A stretch of 64,000 nucleotides of DNA, taken from a virus. Positions 41,691-50,413 of the stretch are shown piece by piece. Numbering within the stretch: position 1 is the first letter of the stretch; the number at the start of each line of letters is the position of its first letter. The stretch spans positions 20,292 to 84,291 of IMG/VR virus record IMGVR_UViG_3300030419_007196. One strand, given 5' to 3'. The position numbers and the translations under genes are program-made. A model generated the notes under the pieces. It had not been told where the DNA came from, searched no databases, and worked only from the letters and a program-made list of their open reading frames with translations.

Positions 41691-42094
41691 TCTTCAACCT
41701 CAACGATCTCCAAACCAAACTCATCAGCTAAAACGTGCAAGCGCAAGTCTTCAGGCATCTCGATAATTTCTTTGATGCGCTTCTTTTCTTCCCGTTTAAT
41801 TTTTTTGCCTTGCGCTTTACGCTCTTCCTCTACCGCAGTAACAACTACACTAAAGTCCTCTTGAGCTTTTTTGATCTTCTTAACTTCTTCTTCATGGGCG
41901 TTATTTACAATTTTAAGCTCTTCTTTGCCTTGCTTTATCTTATCGTGAAACATCTCTTGATAAAGATATTTTGCTCTCTTCTTAGCAAATCTAGTAAGAA
42001 TAAAGCCCACGACTAAAATCACACCAGCCCACCAGTGTGTTTTAGTCCAAATCCAAATTTTGTTTAAAATATGTTTAGCTGTTAGCCAAGTCAT
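41687..42094 (-). CDS. membrane-anchored coiled-coil protein (135 aa)
   Basis: One membrane segment near the N-terminus (HWWAGVILVVGFILTRFA, about 20-37), then a long charged coiled coil (GKEELKIVNNAHEEEVKKIK, EEERKAQGKKIKREEKKRIK) and an acidic C-terminus. This layout matches inner-membrane spanins and some holin accessories, but also phage membrane scaffolds. It lies between the holin-like gene and the exported protein with 4- and 1-base overlaps. Confidence 0.58.
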   Translation of the reverse strand: MTWLTAKHILNKIWIWTKTHWWAGVILVVGFILTRFAKKRAKYLYQEMFHDKIKQGKEELKIVNNAHEEEVKKIKKAQEDFSVVVTAVEEERKAQGKKIKREEKKRIKEIIEMPEDLRLHVLADEFGLEIVEVEE

Positions 42095-42288
42095 TATTTT
42101 CCTTTGAAGCGAGCTACCACGTCAACGAAACCTTGCGTTCCGACGTATGCTGTAGCGATGATGATCCATTGTTCTGAATCAACTTTCTCCGCTAAGAGAA
42201 GCCCTGTTGTTGTTAGCCATACCAAAAGTTTCTTTGATACAAATCTTTCTAAGTGCCTATCGGCAAATGCTTTTACTGCTGCCACCAT
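42094..42288 (-). CDS. small membrane protein, holin candidate (64 aa)
   Basis: A basic N-terminus (KAFADRHLERFVSKK) precedes two hydrophobic stretches (LLVWLTTTGLLLA, about 21-33, and WIIIATAYVGTQGFVDVV, about 41-58) separated by a short polar turn. It ends in basic residues. This is a class II holin-like layout. It starts 21 bases after the cysteine-rich micro-gene and is followed by two membrane genes, which supports a lysis cluster distant from the endolysin. Confidence 0.55.
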   Translation of the reverse strand: MVAAVKAFADRHLERFVSKKLLVWLTTTGLLLAEKVDSEQWIIIATAYVGTQGFVDVVARFKGK

Positions 42289-42309
42289 TTTACCCTCTCT
42301 GGTTAGTTA

Positions 42310-42372
42310 TTAACCGCAGCAGCAATCGCAGCCGCAGTCCTTTTCACATTTACAATTATCACATCCACACAT
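42310..42372 (-). CDS. 20-residue cysteine-rich, metallothionein-like peptide
   Basis: The ATG at 42372 has AAGGA seven bases upstream and the frame ends in TAA (42310). The product has 9 cysteines in 20 residues, at positions 2, 4, 7, 9, 13, 15, 17, 18 and 19, arranged as CxC-xx-CxC and CxCxCCC, with Asp, Asn, Lys, Glu and Gly between. This is the composition of metallothioneins, though far smaller. It could bind Zn, Cu or Cd, or be a redox peptide. It fills the gap between the SbcCD fusion and the holin-like gene. Coding is inferred from start, ribosome site and composition. Confidence 0.6.
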   Translation of the reverse strand: MCGCDNCKCEKDCGCDCCCG

Positions 42373-42382
42373 TTTTTATTCC

Positions 42383-45300
42383 TTATTGATTAACAAATGC
42401 ATATCCGTCATCTGTTTTAGAGATTTCAATAGTCATATCGACAATATCTTTTAAACTCTCTATGTGAGTAATTAGTAAAGTAACATCAAAATATCCCTTT
42501 ACAAGATCCAAGATTCGAACAAAACCTTCCATATTTTCAGCGTCTAAAGCAGTCCCCGGCTCATCAAGAATAAACAGGTTGCTCTTGGGCATATTACTTA
42601 CATTCAACAGCGCAATTCTAATAGCTATAGCAGCTAAAGTTTTCTCTGCCCCAGATCCATTTTCCAAAGGTCGGGGGTCATGTTTAGGATGCTTAATCTG
42701 AATGTCAAGCTTATTATCGTTGTTTTCAAAAAATACTTGAAAGTCCACCACATTAGAAAGAACTTTTGCGATTTCATCGTTAATCAGCGGCAGCGCCCTT
42801 TTAATGACATCGAAAGCAATTCCGTTGCTATGCATACACGTCAGAAATAAATGATGTGCTGAATACTCAGCGCTCAACCTATCTCGCTCCTTCCTCAAGT
42901 GCTCTAAATTTTCTAGTTTTTGTTCTAGAGCGCCATGTGTTCCAATCAAAGAATACAAACACTCGTTGCATTCACCAATTTTCTTTTGCCTCTCTTCAAC
43001 TTCAGCTTTTTTAGACTCTAATTCTGAATAAAGCTTTTCTGTATTCTCTAAAAGCTCTTTGTTTTCTTCATAGTAACGAATCTTTTCCGTCAACTCTTGT
43101 ATTAGTGAAGTACTCTTTACTAAGCTACCCGACATTCTCTCATGTTGAAATTTTAAACTCATCAAGAGAGATTTTTCATCCCTCCCCTTGCTTGAAAGTT
43201 TATTATAGTTTTCTATTCTAGATCTAATCTTTCTAACATCAAACCCGCCTAATTCACGATTTTTAAAGCCTAGTTGGTCTTCTAAAGTTTTTATTAATTC
43301 TGTTTGTTTGCTGATTTCTTTTTCAGCCTTCAGAGCGCCGTCCATGTATTTGTGTATTGGACAGTGTTCGCTACACGGAACATCGTGTAAGACGCGAGTT
43401 TGTTTATTATAGTTATCAAGATCCTTTTCAGCATGACCTTTTTGCTGTGTTAGTTTAGCAATCTCTTTCTCAATCTCACCAACTCGGCTAAGTTCACTAT
43501 CAAGAGTGTCGATGTCGATCATCGCTAAAAGTTTTTCGCTCTTTTTAAGAAAGTTTTCCTTTTCACCAATTTGTTGTAGAAGGTCCTCTATTTTTTTAAT
43601 AAGCTTATCTTCATGGGCCTCTTGTTCAAGTAATTGCTGTCTAATATCATTAATGTCGATTCTTTCATCTGGAAGTTCGGATAAATTTGCCTCCAAGTCA
43701 GTTATTTCTTTCTGAAGTGTGCCTAGCTCTTCTTTCAAATCAGCACATTCATTTTTCTTCTTCGCAACATCAGCGCCGGCTTCAAAAATTTCTTTTTTAA
43801 CCCTCTTAATGTCCTCATCATAATCTATGTCCTTGACCCGCTTTAGAACACCTCTTAATTCTGATACCTCTTCTTTTGCTAATTTAAATTTTCTCTCAAA
43901 GAATTCAAGATCTAAGAATTTAGCCAAAATTTCTTTGCGCCTAGTTGAACCTTCGTTAATAAAGTTCATAGCGCCCATTTGCGAGGCCATAGAGGTGGTT
44001 AGGAAGTCCTCTAAGCTTCCAAAGACATTCCGTATCGCCTTGTCGGTTCCGCCGCGCTCAGTCTGGTTTAAAGAGCCTTTCTCGTCAGACACCTGATCTA
44101 CAAAATCGAAGTCCGCTTGAGTTCTCGCCTCATTCGTAGTCTTACCCTTAAGTTTCTTAACATACTTCTCCGATTTCCTAGAAATCGTGTAAGTCTTATT
44201 ATTTGCCTCAATCTCCACCACGCCAGAGCCTTGGTCCTTATTTTGGTTGATAATGTTGTAAGTCTTTCGAATATTTTTAGAAGTATTATTATAGATTGTG
44301 TAGAGCAGTGAATCAATGATGCTAGATTTACCACTAAAGTTTTTTCCAAAGATTCCCACAGTTCCAGCAAGTTTAGTAAAATCGACAGAATTGCCTTCTC
44401 CGTAGTTGAATAGATTGTCCCAGCCGAACTTCTTAATTTTCCAATGAACGTTCCTAGAAACGTCTTCACTTTCTTCGACAACCTTATTATATCTTGAATT
44501 AAGAGCGTAGACTTCATCCAAAGTTTCCTCAGATGGATTAAAGTCCATCAAGTACTCCTTAATTAGCTCTTGTTGAGTCTTTTCGTCTCTCAGATTTTCA
44601 AACAATTCTGCGTCAATTTTACCTTCAACAGATAGGTCGTTTGCACCATGTCGACTCAAGAAAGTAATTGATTCTGGCTTAAACCTATGCTTCGCGATCT
44701 TTACTGCTCTTCGAAGTTTTTCTAGTGGAATGTTAGAATTTGAAACAAGTCTCAACCTTGCCCCATGCTGACATTCGAATTTGTTGGGAATCCTGCCCGT
44801 TTTTGTAAGGTTGATTGTGACAAATGGCTTTGGGTTATTAAAATTTATCTTCCTTCTTTCGAAATCTGTCTTACTTTTAATGTCCCAAATGTATATCCCC
44901 TTGTCGTTGGTTTCGCCAAAGTTTTGTTGTATTGTTGAGCCTGCATAGGCGATGGTGCCTTCCTTGTTGAGATCTTGTGTCTTGTGGATGTCTCCTAAAA
45001 AAGCATAATCAAAATCATCAAAAATTGAAATGTCGTGCTCGCCATGTTCCATAACAAAACCGATATCTGTTCTAGAATATTTAACTGCGCCATGATAAAG
45101 GCCAATATTAATCTTTTCTGGCTTTGTTGGCTGAACCCAATTGTCCTCGTCAAAGACAGACAGAACATTAAGACAAAAATCTTTATCTAGATGGGTTTCG
45201 CCTGCATTTTTTAACAAATAAAGACTTGGATGATCCAAGGCTTCTACAATAGGAGTAATAGCATCTTGGCGATAAGAGTTGCGCAGGTTACCATCATGAT

Positions 45301-45535
45301 TACCCAGAATGACGTAAGTTGGAGCAATGTTTGCCAAGTTCTTCAAAAAATCTGAACACAGTTCAACGAACTCCGGGGAGATCTGTGTTTTAGTATGTGC
45401 GATATCTCCACAATGGATAATACAGTCTACCTTTTCTTCTTTAAGCGTTTTGTAAAGCTGTCCAAAAACTTCCCGATATTCCTTGTGGAATTTTAGGTTT
45501 TTGATGTGGGTGTCTGCGATGTGCGCGAATTTCAT
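42383..45535 (-). CDS. fused SbcD/Mre11 nuclease and SbcC/Rad50 ATPase (gp47-gp46 fusion)
   Basis: A single 1050-aa frame holds both halves of the end-processing complex. Residues 1-350 are the nuclease: D8 and H10 in ADTH, D44 in HCGDIAH, N79-H80-D81 in LGNHD, H148 in LYHGA, D182 and H184 in GDIHK. Residues 370-1050 are the ATPase: Walker A GKNFSGKS (397-404), long coiled coils, a hook-type CSEHC (721-725, where the usual form is CxxC), signature NGSGAEKTLAAI (959-970) and Walker B LFILDEP (987-993). In T4 these are separate genes 47 and 46. The start lies inside the end of the primase gene. Confidence 0.93.
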   Translation of the reverse strand: MKFAHIADTHIKNLKFHKEYREVFGQLYKTLKEEKVDCIIHCGDIAHTKTQISPEFVELCSDFLKNLANIAPTYVILGNHDGNLRNSYRQDAITPIVEALDHPSLYLLKNAGETHLDKDFCLNVLSVFDEDNWVQPTKPEKINIGLYHGAVKYSRTDIGFVMEHGEHDISIFDDFDYAFLGDIHKTQDLNKEGTIAYAGSTIQQNFGETNDKGIYIWDIKSKTDFERRKINFNNPKPFVTINLTKTGRIPNKFECQHGARLRLVSNSNIPLEKLRRAVKIAKHRFKPESITFLSRHGANDLSVEGKIDAELFENLRDEKTQQELIKEYLMDFNPSEETLDEVYALNSRYNKVVEESEDVSRNVHWKIKKFGWDNLFNYGEGNSVDFTKLAGTVGIFGKNFSGKSSIIDSLLYTIYNNTSKNIRKTYNIINQNKDQGSGVVEIEANNKTYTISRKSEKYVKKLKGKTTNEARTQADFDFVDQVSDEKGSLNQTERGGTDKAIRNVFGSLEDFLTTSMASQMGAMNFINEGSTRRKEILAKFLDLEFFERKFKLAKEEVSELRGVLKRVKDIDYDEDIKRVKKEIFEAGADVAKKKNECADLKEELGTLQKEITDLEANLSELPDERIDINDIRQQLLEQEAHEDKLIKKIEDLLQQIGEKENFLKKSEKLLAMIDIDTLDSELSRVGEIEKEIAKLTQQKGHAEKDLDNYNKQTRVLHDVPCSEHCPIHKYMDGALKAEKEISKQTELIKTLEDQLGFKNRELGGFDVRKIRSRIENYNKLSSKGRDEKSLLMSLKFQHERMSGSLVKSTSLIQELTEKIRYYEENKELLENTEKLYSELESKKAEVEERQKKIGECNECLYSLIGTHGALEQKLENLEHLRKERDRLSAEYSAHHLFLTCMHSNGIAFDVIKRALPLINDEIAKVLSNVVDFQVFFENNDNKLDIQIKHPKHDPRPLENGSGAEKTLAAIAIRIALLNVSNMPKSNLFILDEPGTALDAENMEGFVRILDLVKGYFDVTLLITHIESLKDIVDMTIEISKTDDGYAFVNQ

Positions 45536-46484
45536 ATATGTTACCTTTTAGTTTCTCATTAATAAGAAAGAAATCAGAATTAACCTCTGTGGCGTTATTT
45601 TTTCGGTCCTCAAAAACGCTTTTTGGCATTTCAGCGATGTCCTCATATCCCTTGGTATCAATAACAAAAATTTTAATGTTGTCTTTTAATAAATTTTTAA
45701 TAATTTGATTCTGCTTTTTAACTGCGTCGGCATCCAAAGCAAGATAAACAACTGTATTGTTTTCGACAACCCTCTTTCTCAGCAGAGATTTTTTGCTCAA
45801 AGTAGAGCCTAATAATGGTATTGCATTATTGCCAGCCCTAATAGCATCAAATACGCCTTCAACTATTATAACAGGTTTTTCAAAGTTAATCAACAATTCG
45901 TTAAAAACCATTTTGCTTTTAGCAATCGGAGGATTCTTATACTTATAAGAATCATCATAGTAAGTCCTAGCAATAAAAAAATTACAATCCCCTTGTTCAT
46001 CAAAAGAGGGTATTATAATTCTATTTTCATATTCTCCATAGGGACAAAATCCTATTTTATATTTAAGTATCTCTTGTGGGCCGATGCCCCGCCTTTTTAA
46101 ATAATTGATCGCCGCATAAGAGTTTGACAGATCCTTTCTTCCTAGAAACAAATAATCGTTTGGAAGTTCCAAAGCAACTTTCTTCTCTCCCTTGTTTGAA
46201 AACATTTCCAAAATTCTTTGATCGAAATTGTCAATTTTTATAGTTTTGTCTAACTTCAACCATTCAGAGATATCTTTTTGATCTCCAAATCGACGGATTA
46301 GAGAAAAAATCTTCTTGCCAGATGTGTCACACACCCAGCACTTCCAAGCGTTTTTACTTAAATTAATTGAAAGTTTCTTTTTATGATGATTACAAAAAGG
46401 ACAGTGAAAGAGGGTCTCACTTGAGGATTGAGAATAATCGCCCAAAATACCTTTTAAGATGAATTTTTTCTTTCTTTCTGACAT
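45441..46484 (-). CDS. DnaG-type DNA primase, gp61-like
   Basis: Makes RNA primers for the lagging strand with the helicase at 3170-4537. Zinc-binding site C28, C31, C49, C52 (HCPFCNHH...WKCWVCD). The TOPRIM core is VIIVEGVFDAIRAGNN (catalytic Glu) and YLALDADAV (Asp pair), followed by KGYEDIAEMP. At 347 aa it is close to T4 gp61 (342). The last 31 codons overlap, in a different frame, the start of the SbcD-SbcC gene (95 bases). Confidence 0.88.
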   Translation of the reverse strand: MSERKKKFILKGILGDYSQSSSETLFHCPFCNHHKKKLSINLSKNAWKCWVCDTSGKKIFSLIRRFGDQKDISEWLKLDKTIKIDNFDQRILEMFSNKGEKKVALELPNDYLFLGRKDLSNSYAAINYLKRRGIGPQEILKYKIGFCPYGEYENRIIIPSFDEQGDCNFFIARTYYDDSYKYKNPPIAKSKMVFNELLINFEKPVIIVEGVFDAIRAGNNAIPLLGSTLSKKSLLRKRVVENNTVVYLALDADAVKKQNQIIKNLLKDNIKIFVIDTKGYEDIAEMPKSVFEDRKNNATEVNSDFFLINEKLKGNIYEIRAHRRHPHQKPKIPQGISGSFWTALQNA

Positions 46485-46987
46485 TCTAAGTAACCAGCTT
46501 GGGCGATAATATAACTGTCTGCCCGATCATAACTTCCCGGCTTGGGATTATTGTTTCTGGTATATTCTACCTCAAAACCGCCTACGTTGTCAAGGACAAA
46601 TTTTAACACGACCGCTTTGGCTTTTTGGCCGCGCTGGATCTTAACACCGCTAGCTTTTCTAGCCGACGAGGCAGAAACATACTCTGGCTCTCTGGCGAAA
46701 ACATTATAACACAACCAACTAACAACCCCGTTAAATTTTGAAAGGAGTGTAAGAGTTTTTGCTGACGAAAAGCCCGCCCTGAACATTTGCAAAGATTGCT
46801 CAATCACAATTTTTGTGATTGGAAATTCTATCCTTATATCCATTAATTTATTATTAATAAATGAGGCTTTGTCAAAAAAGTTTTTTATTTTACGAGCATC
46901 CCAAGCTTCACAATAAACTACGTTGCCGCTGAGATCTATTACTGTCGCACCAGTAATACTAGTGGACACATCTAATCCTAATATCAT
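46454..46987 (-). CDS. RuvC-like Holliday junction resolvase
   Basis: 177 aa, RNase H-like fold. Catalytic acidic residues fit RuvC: D6 (GLDVSTS), E63 (VIEQSL), D154 and D157 (SYDRADSYIIAQAG). It would cut branched DNA before packaging, the job of gp49 (endonuclease VII) in T4, which is an unrelated fold. It begins inside the stop of a virion gene (4-base overlap) and overlaps the primase by 31 bases. Confidence 0.85.
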   Translation of the reverse strand: MILGLDVSTSITGATVIDLSGNVVYCEAWDARKIKNFFDKASFINNKLMDIRIEFPITKIVIEQSLQMFRAGFSSAKTLTLLSKFNGVVSWLCYNVFAREPEYVSASSARKASGVKIQRGQKAKAVVLKFVLDNVGGFEVEYTRNNNPKPGSYDRADSYIIAQAGYLECQKERKNSS

Positions 46988-48273
46988 AAATCTAATTTTA
47001 ACTTAAAAGTGTAATCTTGTTCAGTTGTTTTTTTAATTGGAGTCGCTAAATTTGCAACCGCAATTAAATCACCGTCTTCATCATAAATCCCTATCTTAGA
47101 AATGTGAGTGGTTGGTGAAAACGATTCAGAGTAGTTGCTAAAAGAGCTAGATACAACATTTTTAATAGTAACTAGAGTGTTCTCTTCATAGTGTTTAGAA
47201 CCAGAGGAAACAACGTATATTTGATCGTATGTTTTGGCGTCGTGGGTCTGTTTTCTCTCTATGAAGGTTGGATTGTTGCTCCAAACTAAGTCATTCTTGT
47301 TCGCATGGGCCATCATAGTATAGGTTGGCACTAGTGTTTCCCCTTCAAACTCTATTGTGTATGAGGAGCTAGCCGGGGCGTATCTAACCATTTCTGACTC
47401 TTTGCCAATAAAAGCCTTATAAGACATGAAGTGTGCCCATCTTGGATTGTCAACCCAGCCAGTACTAACAGACTGTGAATTTACCGGGCTTAAGTACCCG
47501 TCATATTTATCGTCATTTAAAGAATAGCTGGCCGTTATTACAATCAGGCCCTCTGGGTATAAGACAGTACCAATTGGTTCGCCGGGTTTGGCACCGGTTG
47601 TCTCATATAAAACGCCATTTTTATACAAATCTTGAGCCTCAGCAACCAAAGATCCAGTATAATAGAAAGAAAGTTTTAAACTACCCTCTTTTATTTTGTT
47701 ACCACGATATAGCCTCGGCACCTCTATTAGAGAAACATAAGCAGATAAGGGCTGGGCATAAGTTTTACCACCCGCAGGCAAGCCTTTGTTGGCTGCAACA
47801 TACTTTTCAAAATCAAAATATGGACTTAAATATTTATAATAGTTGTAGACGTTGTAAAGGCTTCCAAGCTTGTGCAGGGATGATTCAAAAGAAACACCAT
47901 CAAGCAACGTTGCCTCTCCGGAACCGCCCTGTACAATATAGTGTTTTTGTAAGCTAGAAGTTATATCTGTATAACTGGAGGTGTAAGTTGCGCCCACATC
48001 AAGAGCTTCCCACCCAGCATTCTTTTTTAATTGATCATTAAAGAAGCGTATTGGGTTATTCAATCTCTTTTCTAATTCAGGCTTTATAGTAAAACCGGTA
48101 TGGGAATAATCATAAACAGAAATAACATCTGTAGTATATTGGTCATGGACATCCAGACCAGAATTGATTTTTGCCTGATTAAGATAGAAATGAATTTTAA
48201 ATTTTGGATTAGCTTGAAGATAGCTTAAAAAGACATCATCTTTCTTAAATTTAAAACTTGCTTTATTAAACAT
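46984..48273 (-). CDS. virion structural protein with shared baseplate C-terminal domain (429 aa)
   Basis: Beta-rich. The C-terminus HISKIGIYDEDGDLIAVANL followed by ATPIKKTTEQDYTFKLKLDL matches the next gene's YITGVGLYASDGELMAVGKF and SKPIKKDASKSQLISVKLTH, so the two share a terminal domain. The middle has YLSPYFDFEKYVAANKGLPA and SYTIEFEGETLVPTYTMMAH. Probably a baseplate or tail component, by neighbours. No enzymatic motif. Confidence 0.6.
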   Translation of the reverse strand: MFNKASFKFKKDDVFLSYLQANPKFKIHFYLNQAKINSGLDVHDQYTTDVISVYDYSHTGFTIKPELEKRLNNPIRFFNDQLKKNAGWEALDVGATYTSSYTDITSSLQKHYIVQGGSGEATLLDGVSFESSLHKLGSLYNVYNYYKYLSPYFDFEKYVAANKGLPAGGKTYAQPLSAYVSLIEVPRLYRGNKIKEGSLKLSFYYTGSLVAEAQDLYKNGVLYETTGAKPGEPIGTVLYPEGLIVITASYSLNDDKYDGYLSPVNSQSVSTGWVDNPRWAHFMSYKAFIGKESEMVRYAPASSSYTIEFEGETLVPTYTMMAHANKNDLVWSNNPTFIERKQTHDAKTYDQIYVVSSGSKHYEENTLVTIKNVVSSSFSNYSESFSPTTHISKIGIYDEDGDLIAVANLATPIKKTTEQDYTFKLKLDL

Positions 48274-48281
48274 ATCATTTT

Positions 48282-49433
48282 TTAGTGTGTCAGCTTCACC
48301 GAAATTAGTTGTGACTTCGAAGCGTCCTTTTTAATTGGTTTCGAAAATTTACCTACTGCCATCAATTCTCCATCAGAGGCGTACAAACCAACGCCAGTTA
48401 TATACGCATACGCAGGGTTGTTTTTATTAACGCTGCCGTCGCTGTCAAGCCTAACTTGAATTTGACTTGATGTATTGACGTAAGATGGGTTGCTGCTATA
48501 ATTAAAATCGTTTGCGCCTGCTGTACAAAGATAGTTTGCAACATTTAATTGTGTGGCGTTTTTAATAGAAATATTTTGAATTCTATGCCTCATCCCCGTA
48601 GCACATTCTAGAATAGTACCAGAAATCATCGCGTGGCCAAAAGTGTATTGTTTTGCTTGGGATTGACTAACGAAAAGTATGGGAAGGTGGCCGACTGTAT
48701 CGCCGTTGGCACCAAAAATACTATTTGCGCCGAGGTTCGAACTTGATAGTTGAATCGCGGCGATGCCCCTAAATCTGTCCAAGATACCGACGTTGCCATT
48801 ATTTGTGGTTTCTTTAAGTATTCTTAACCCGTTTTCCAAATCAACAGACCCTGAATCGGTTATGATGCGAGTCCCAACAGCACTACCCGTGCCGCTAGCA
48901 TTAAAGGGGCGCCCATGTGAGCCGGTACCGATCGTTAATTCGAAAGAACCTTTTCTAATCTCATCCTTCATCATGAGTCTAGAAAAGTTAATAAAAATGG
49001 GCGTGCGCATGACGGTGGCAGTATTTTGAGTATTAAAATTGCCAGAAACATCAAAAACTCTTAAAGAGCCAGTTTGATTGTAACCAAGCATGACCGCTGC
49101 CATTTGCTTATAGATATTTTGTTTTGCTAAAATATCTGTTGACGTGCCTGAAACCGGGGCGGTGGAGCCGACCAACAACTCATTTAAATCAACTGGTGAC
49201 GAATTTGGCAAGTATCCGACCGTGATATCAAACAAGGGATTGGCACTCTGACTTAAATGAGGATAGTCGTGACATGTTTGATACATACCCTGATCGTGGT
49301 TTTTAATATTAGAAAGAGTGCTGGCCTGATCTGGGTAAGTTCCTGATAAGACAGAGCCGGTTACGGCAATTGTTTCCTTTACAAAATCCTTTGTGGTTGT
49401 TATTTGTATGTTTGTTGAATATTTGCTAGCCAT
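48282..49433 (-). CDS. virion structural protein with shared baseplate C-terminal domain (383 aa)
   Basis: Shares the C-terminal G(I/L)Y-DG-L-AV..F-KPIKK domain with the 429-aa protein. The remainder is Ser/Thr/Gly-rich and beta-predicted (IFINFSRLMMKDEIRKGSFE, FELTIGTGSHGRPFNAS). It precedes that gene by eight bases. Probably a baseplate wedge or peripheral tail protein; role not resolved. Confidence 0.6.
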   Translation of the reverse strand: MASKYSTNIQITTTKDFVKETIAVTGSVLSGTYPDQASTLSNIKNHDQGMYQTCHDYPHLSQSANPLFDITVGYLPNSSPVDLNELLVGSTAPVSGTSTDILAKQNIYKQMAAVMLGYNQTGSLRVFDVSGNFNTQNTATVMRTPIFINFSRLMMKDEIRKGSFELTIGTGSHGRPFNASGTGSAVGTRIITDSGSVDLENGLRILKETTNNGNVGILDRFRGIAAIQLSSSNLGANSIFGANGDTVGHLPILFVSQSQAKQYTFGHAMISGTILECATGMRHRIQNISIKNATQLNVANYLCTAGANDFNYSSNPSYVNTSSQIQVRLDSDGSVNKNNPAYAYITGVGLYASDGELMAVGKFSKPIKKDASKSQLISVKLTH

Positions 49434-49462
49434 TTATATCTCCGTTATTCCTTGTTAGCTCT

Positions 49463-50380
49463 CTATACCTTAATAAATTTCAACGGTACGCTTATGTTTA
49501 GGTTTGTTGTAAGCCCCTCAACAATCATTACGTTAGTAATGTTCTTTGCTGTGGATCCATCAGTAAAGCTGGTTGTATCCGTTGAACCCAGAGCAGTCCA
49601 AATCGCGTCACTTGCAACATTAATGTTTGGGGCTGCAGCAACAGGAATTCTTAATCTGGGACCTCTAGCGCCCTTAATTGGCGAGGCTGCTTCGTTTTGC
49701 TGCAAGTCTTGCCAATAAGGACTTCCATCCTGCGACTCTCTGGTGATTAAATATGTTGCAATAAAATCATCATCAACTGAAATTGGATGTAATTCTTGGC
49801 CCGGGTCGGTATTCGGTACAAGGACACGGCCCAATCTATAATCCAATTTAACTAAAACTTGGGTCTCTTCAAGATCTGCCGGCAGAAGTTGCAGAAAATT
49901 ATATGGACTATTGGCGCCGTCATCATTAACTCCATGATCTATGTAAATCCAACTATTTGAATTTTTTGATATTAAAGTTTTATCGTAGCCTTTTAAATAT
50001 CCGGCCGGCAAATTAGCTGCAGCAAATTTTGAATCGTAAGTTGTCTTGGTGGCAATTATAATGTAGTCATCTGTACTAGATTTTGCGGTACCGCCCTGTG
50101 AGGTGTCAGTAACAAGAAGAGTGCTGTTTAAGTGAGATGAGTCCAGCCTGCTTGACATTAATAGATACTTCAAAGCTTTTGAGTTCTCTGAGATAGCTTC
50201 AAAGATGGGGGTGTTAGCAAATTTGCTGTTAGGTTGTGACTCTAGCGCCTTGTCATAGACAATTTCATCGTCACTCAAAGAAAATTTTCTTATATCAAAA
50301 TTGCCTGCTGCCATACGGCGGCGACCTTCGTCGGTTAGAATAGCGTCTAACACTAATACAGAATCAGTTAAAAATGACAT
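49463..50380 (-). CDS. baseplate/tail structural protein (305 aa)
   Basis: The N-terminal block LDAILTDEGRRRMAAGNFDI and RKFSLSDDEIVYDKALE (about 11-48) is shared with the 257-aa protein at 55865-56638 (LVMTEKGREKLSKGKFK, SYSFYDNEVIYD). The pattern T.(E/D)GR..(L/M)..G.F....S..D.E(I/V).YD occurs in phage baseplate-type proteins. The rest is beta-rich and ends in LKFIKV. It opens the second virion block and carries a late-type motif. Confidence 0.62.
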   Translation of the reverse strand: MSFLTDSVLVLDAILTDEGRRRMAAGNFDIRKFSLSDDEIVYDKALESQPNSKFANTPIFEAISENSKALKYLLMSSRLDSSHLNSTLLVTDTSQGGTAKSSTDDYIIIATKTTYDSKFAAANLPAGYLKGYDKTLISKNSNSWIYIDHGVNDDGANSPYNFLQLLPADLEETQVLVKLDYRLGRVLVPNTDPGQELHPISVDDDFIATYLITRESQDGSPYWQDLQQNEAASPIKGARGPRLRIPVAAAPNINVASDAIWTALGSTDTTSFTDGSTAKNITNVMIVEGLTTNLNISVPLKFIKV

Positions 50381-50413
50381 TTATTTGCTCCTCTCTTATA
50401 TAATTAATTAGCT

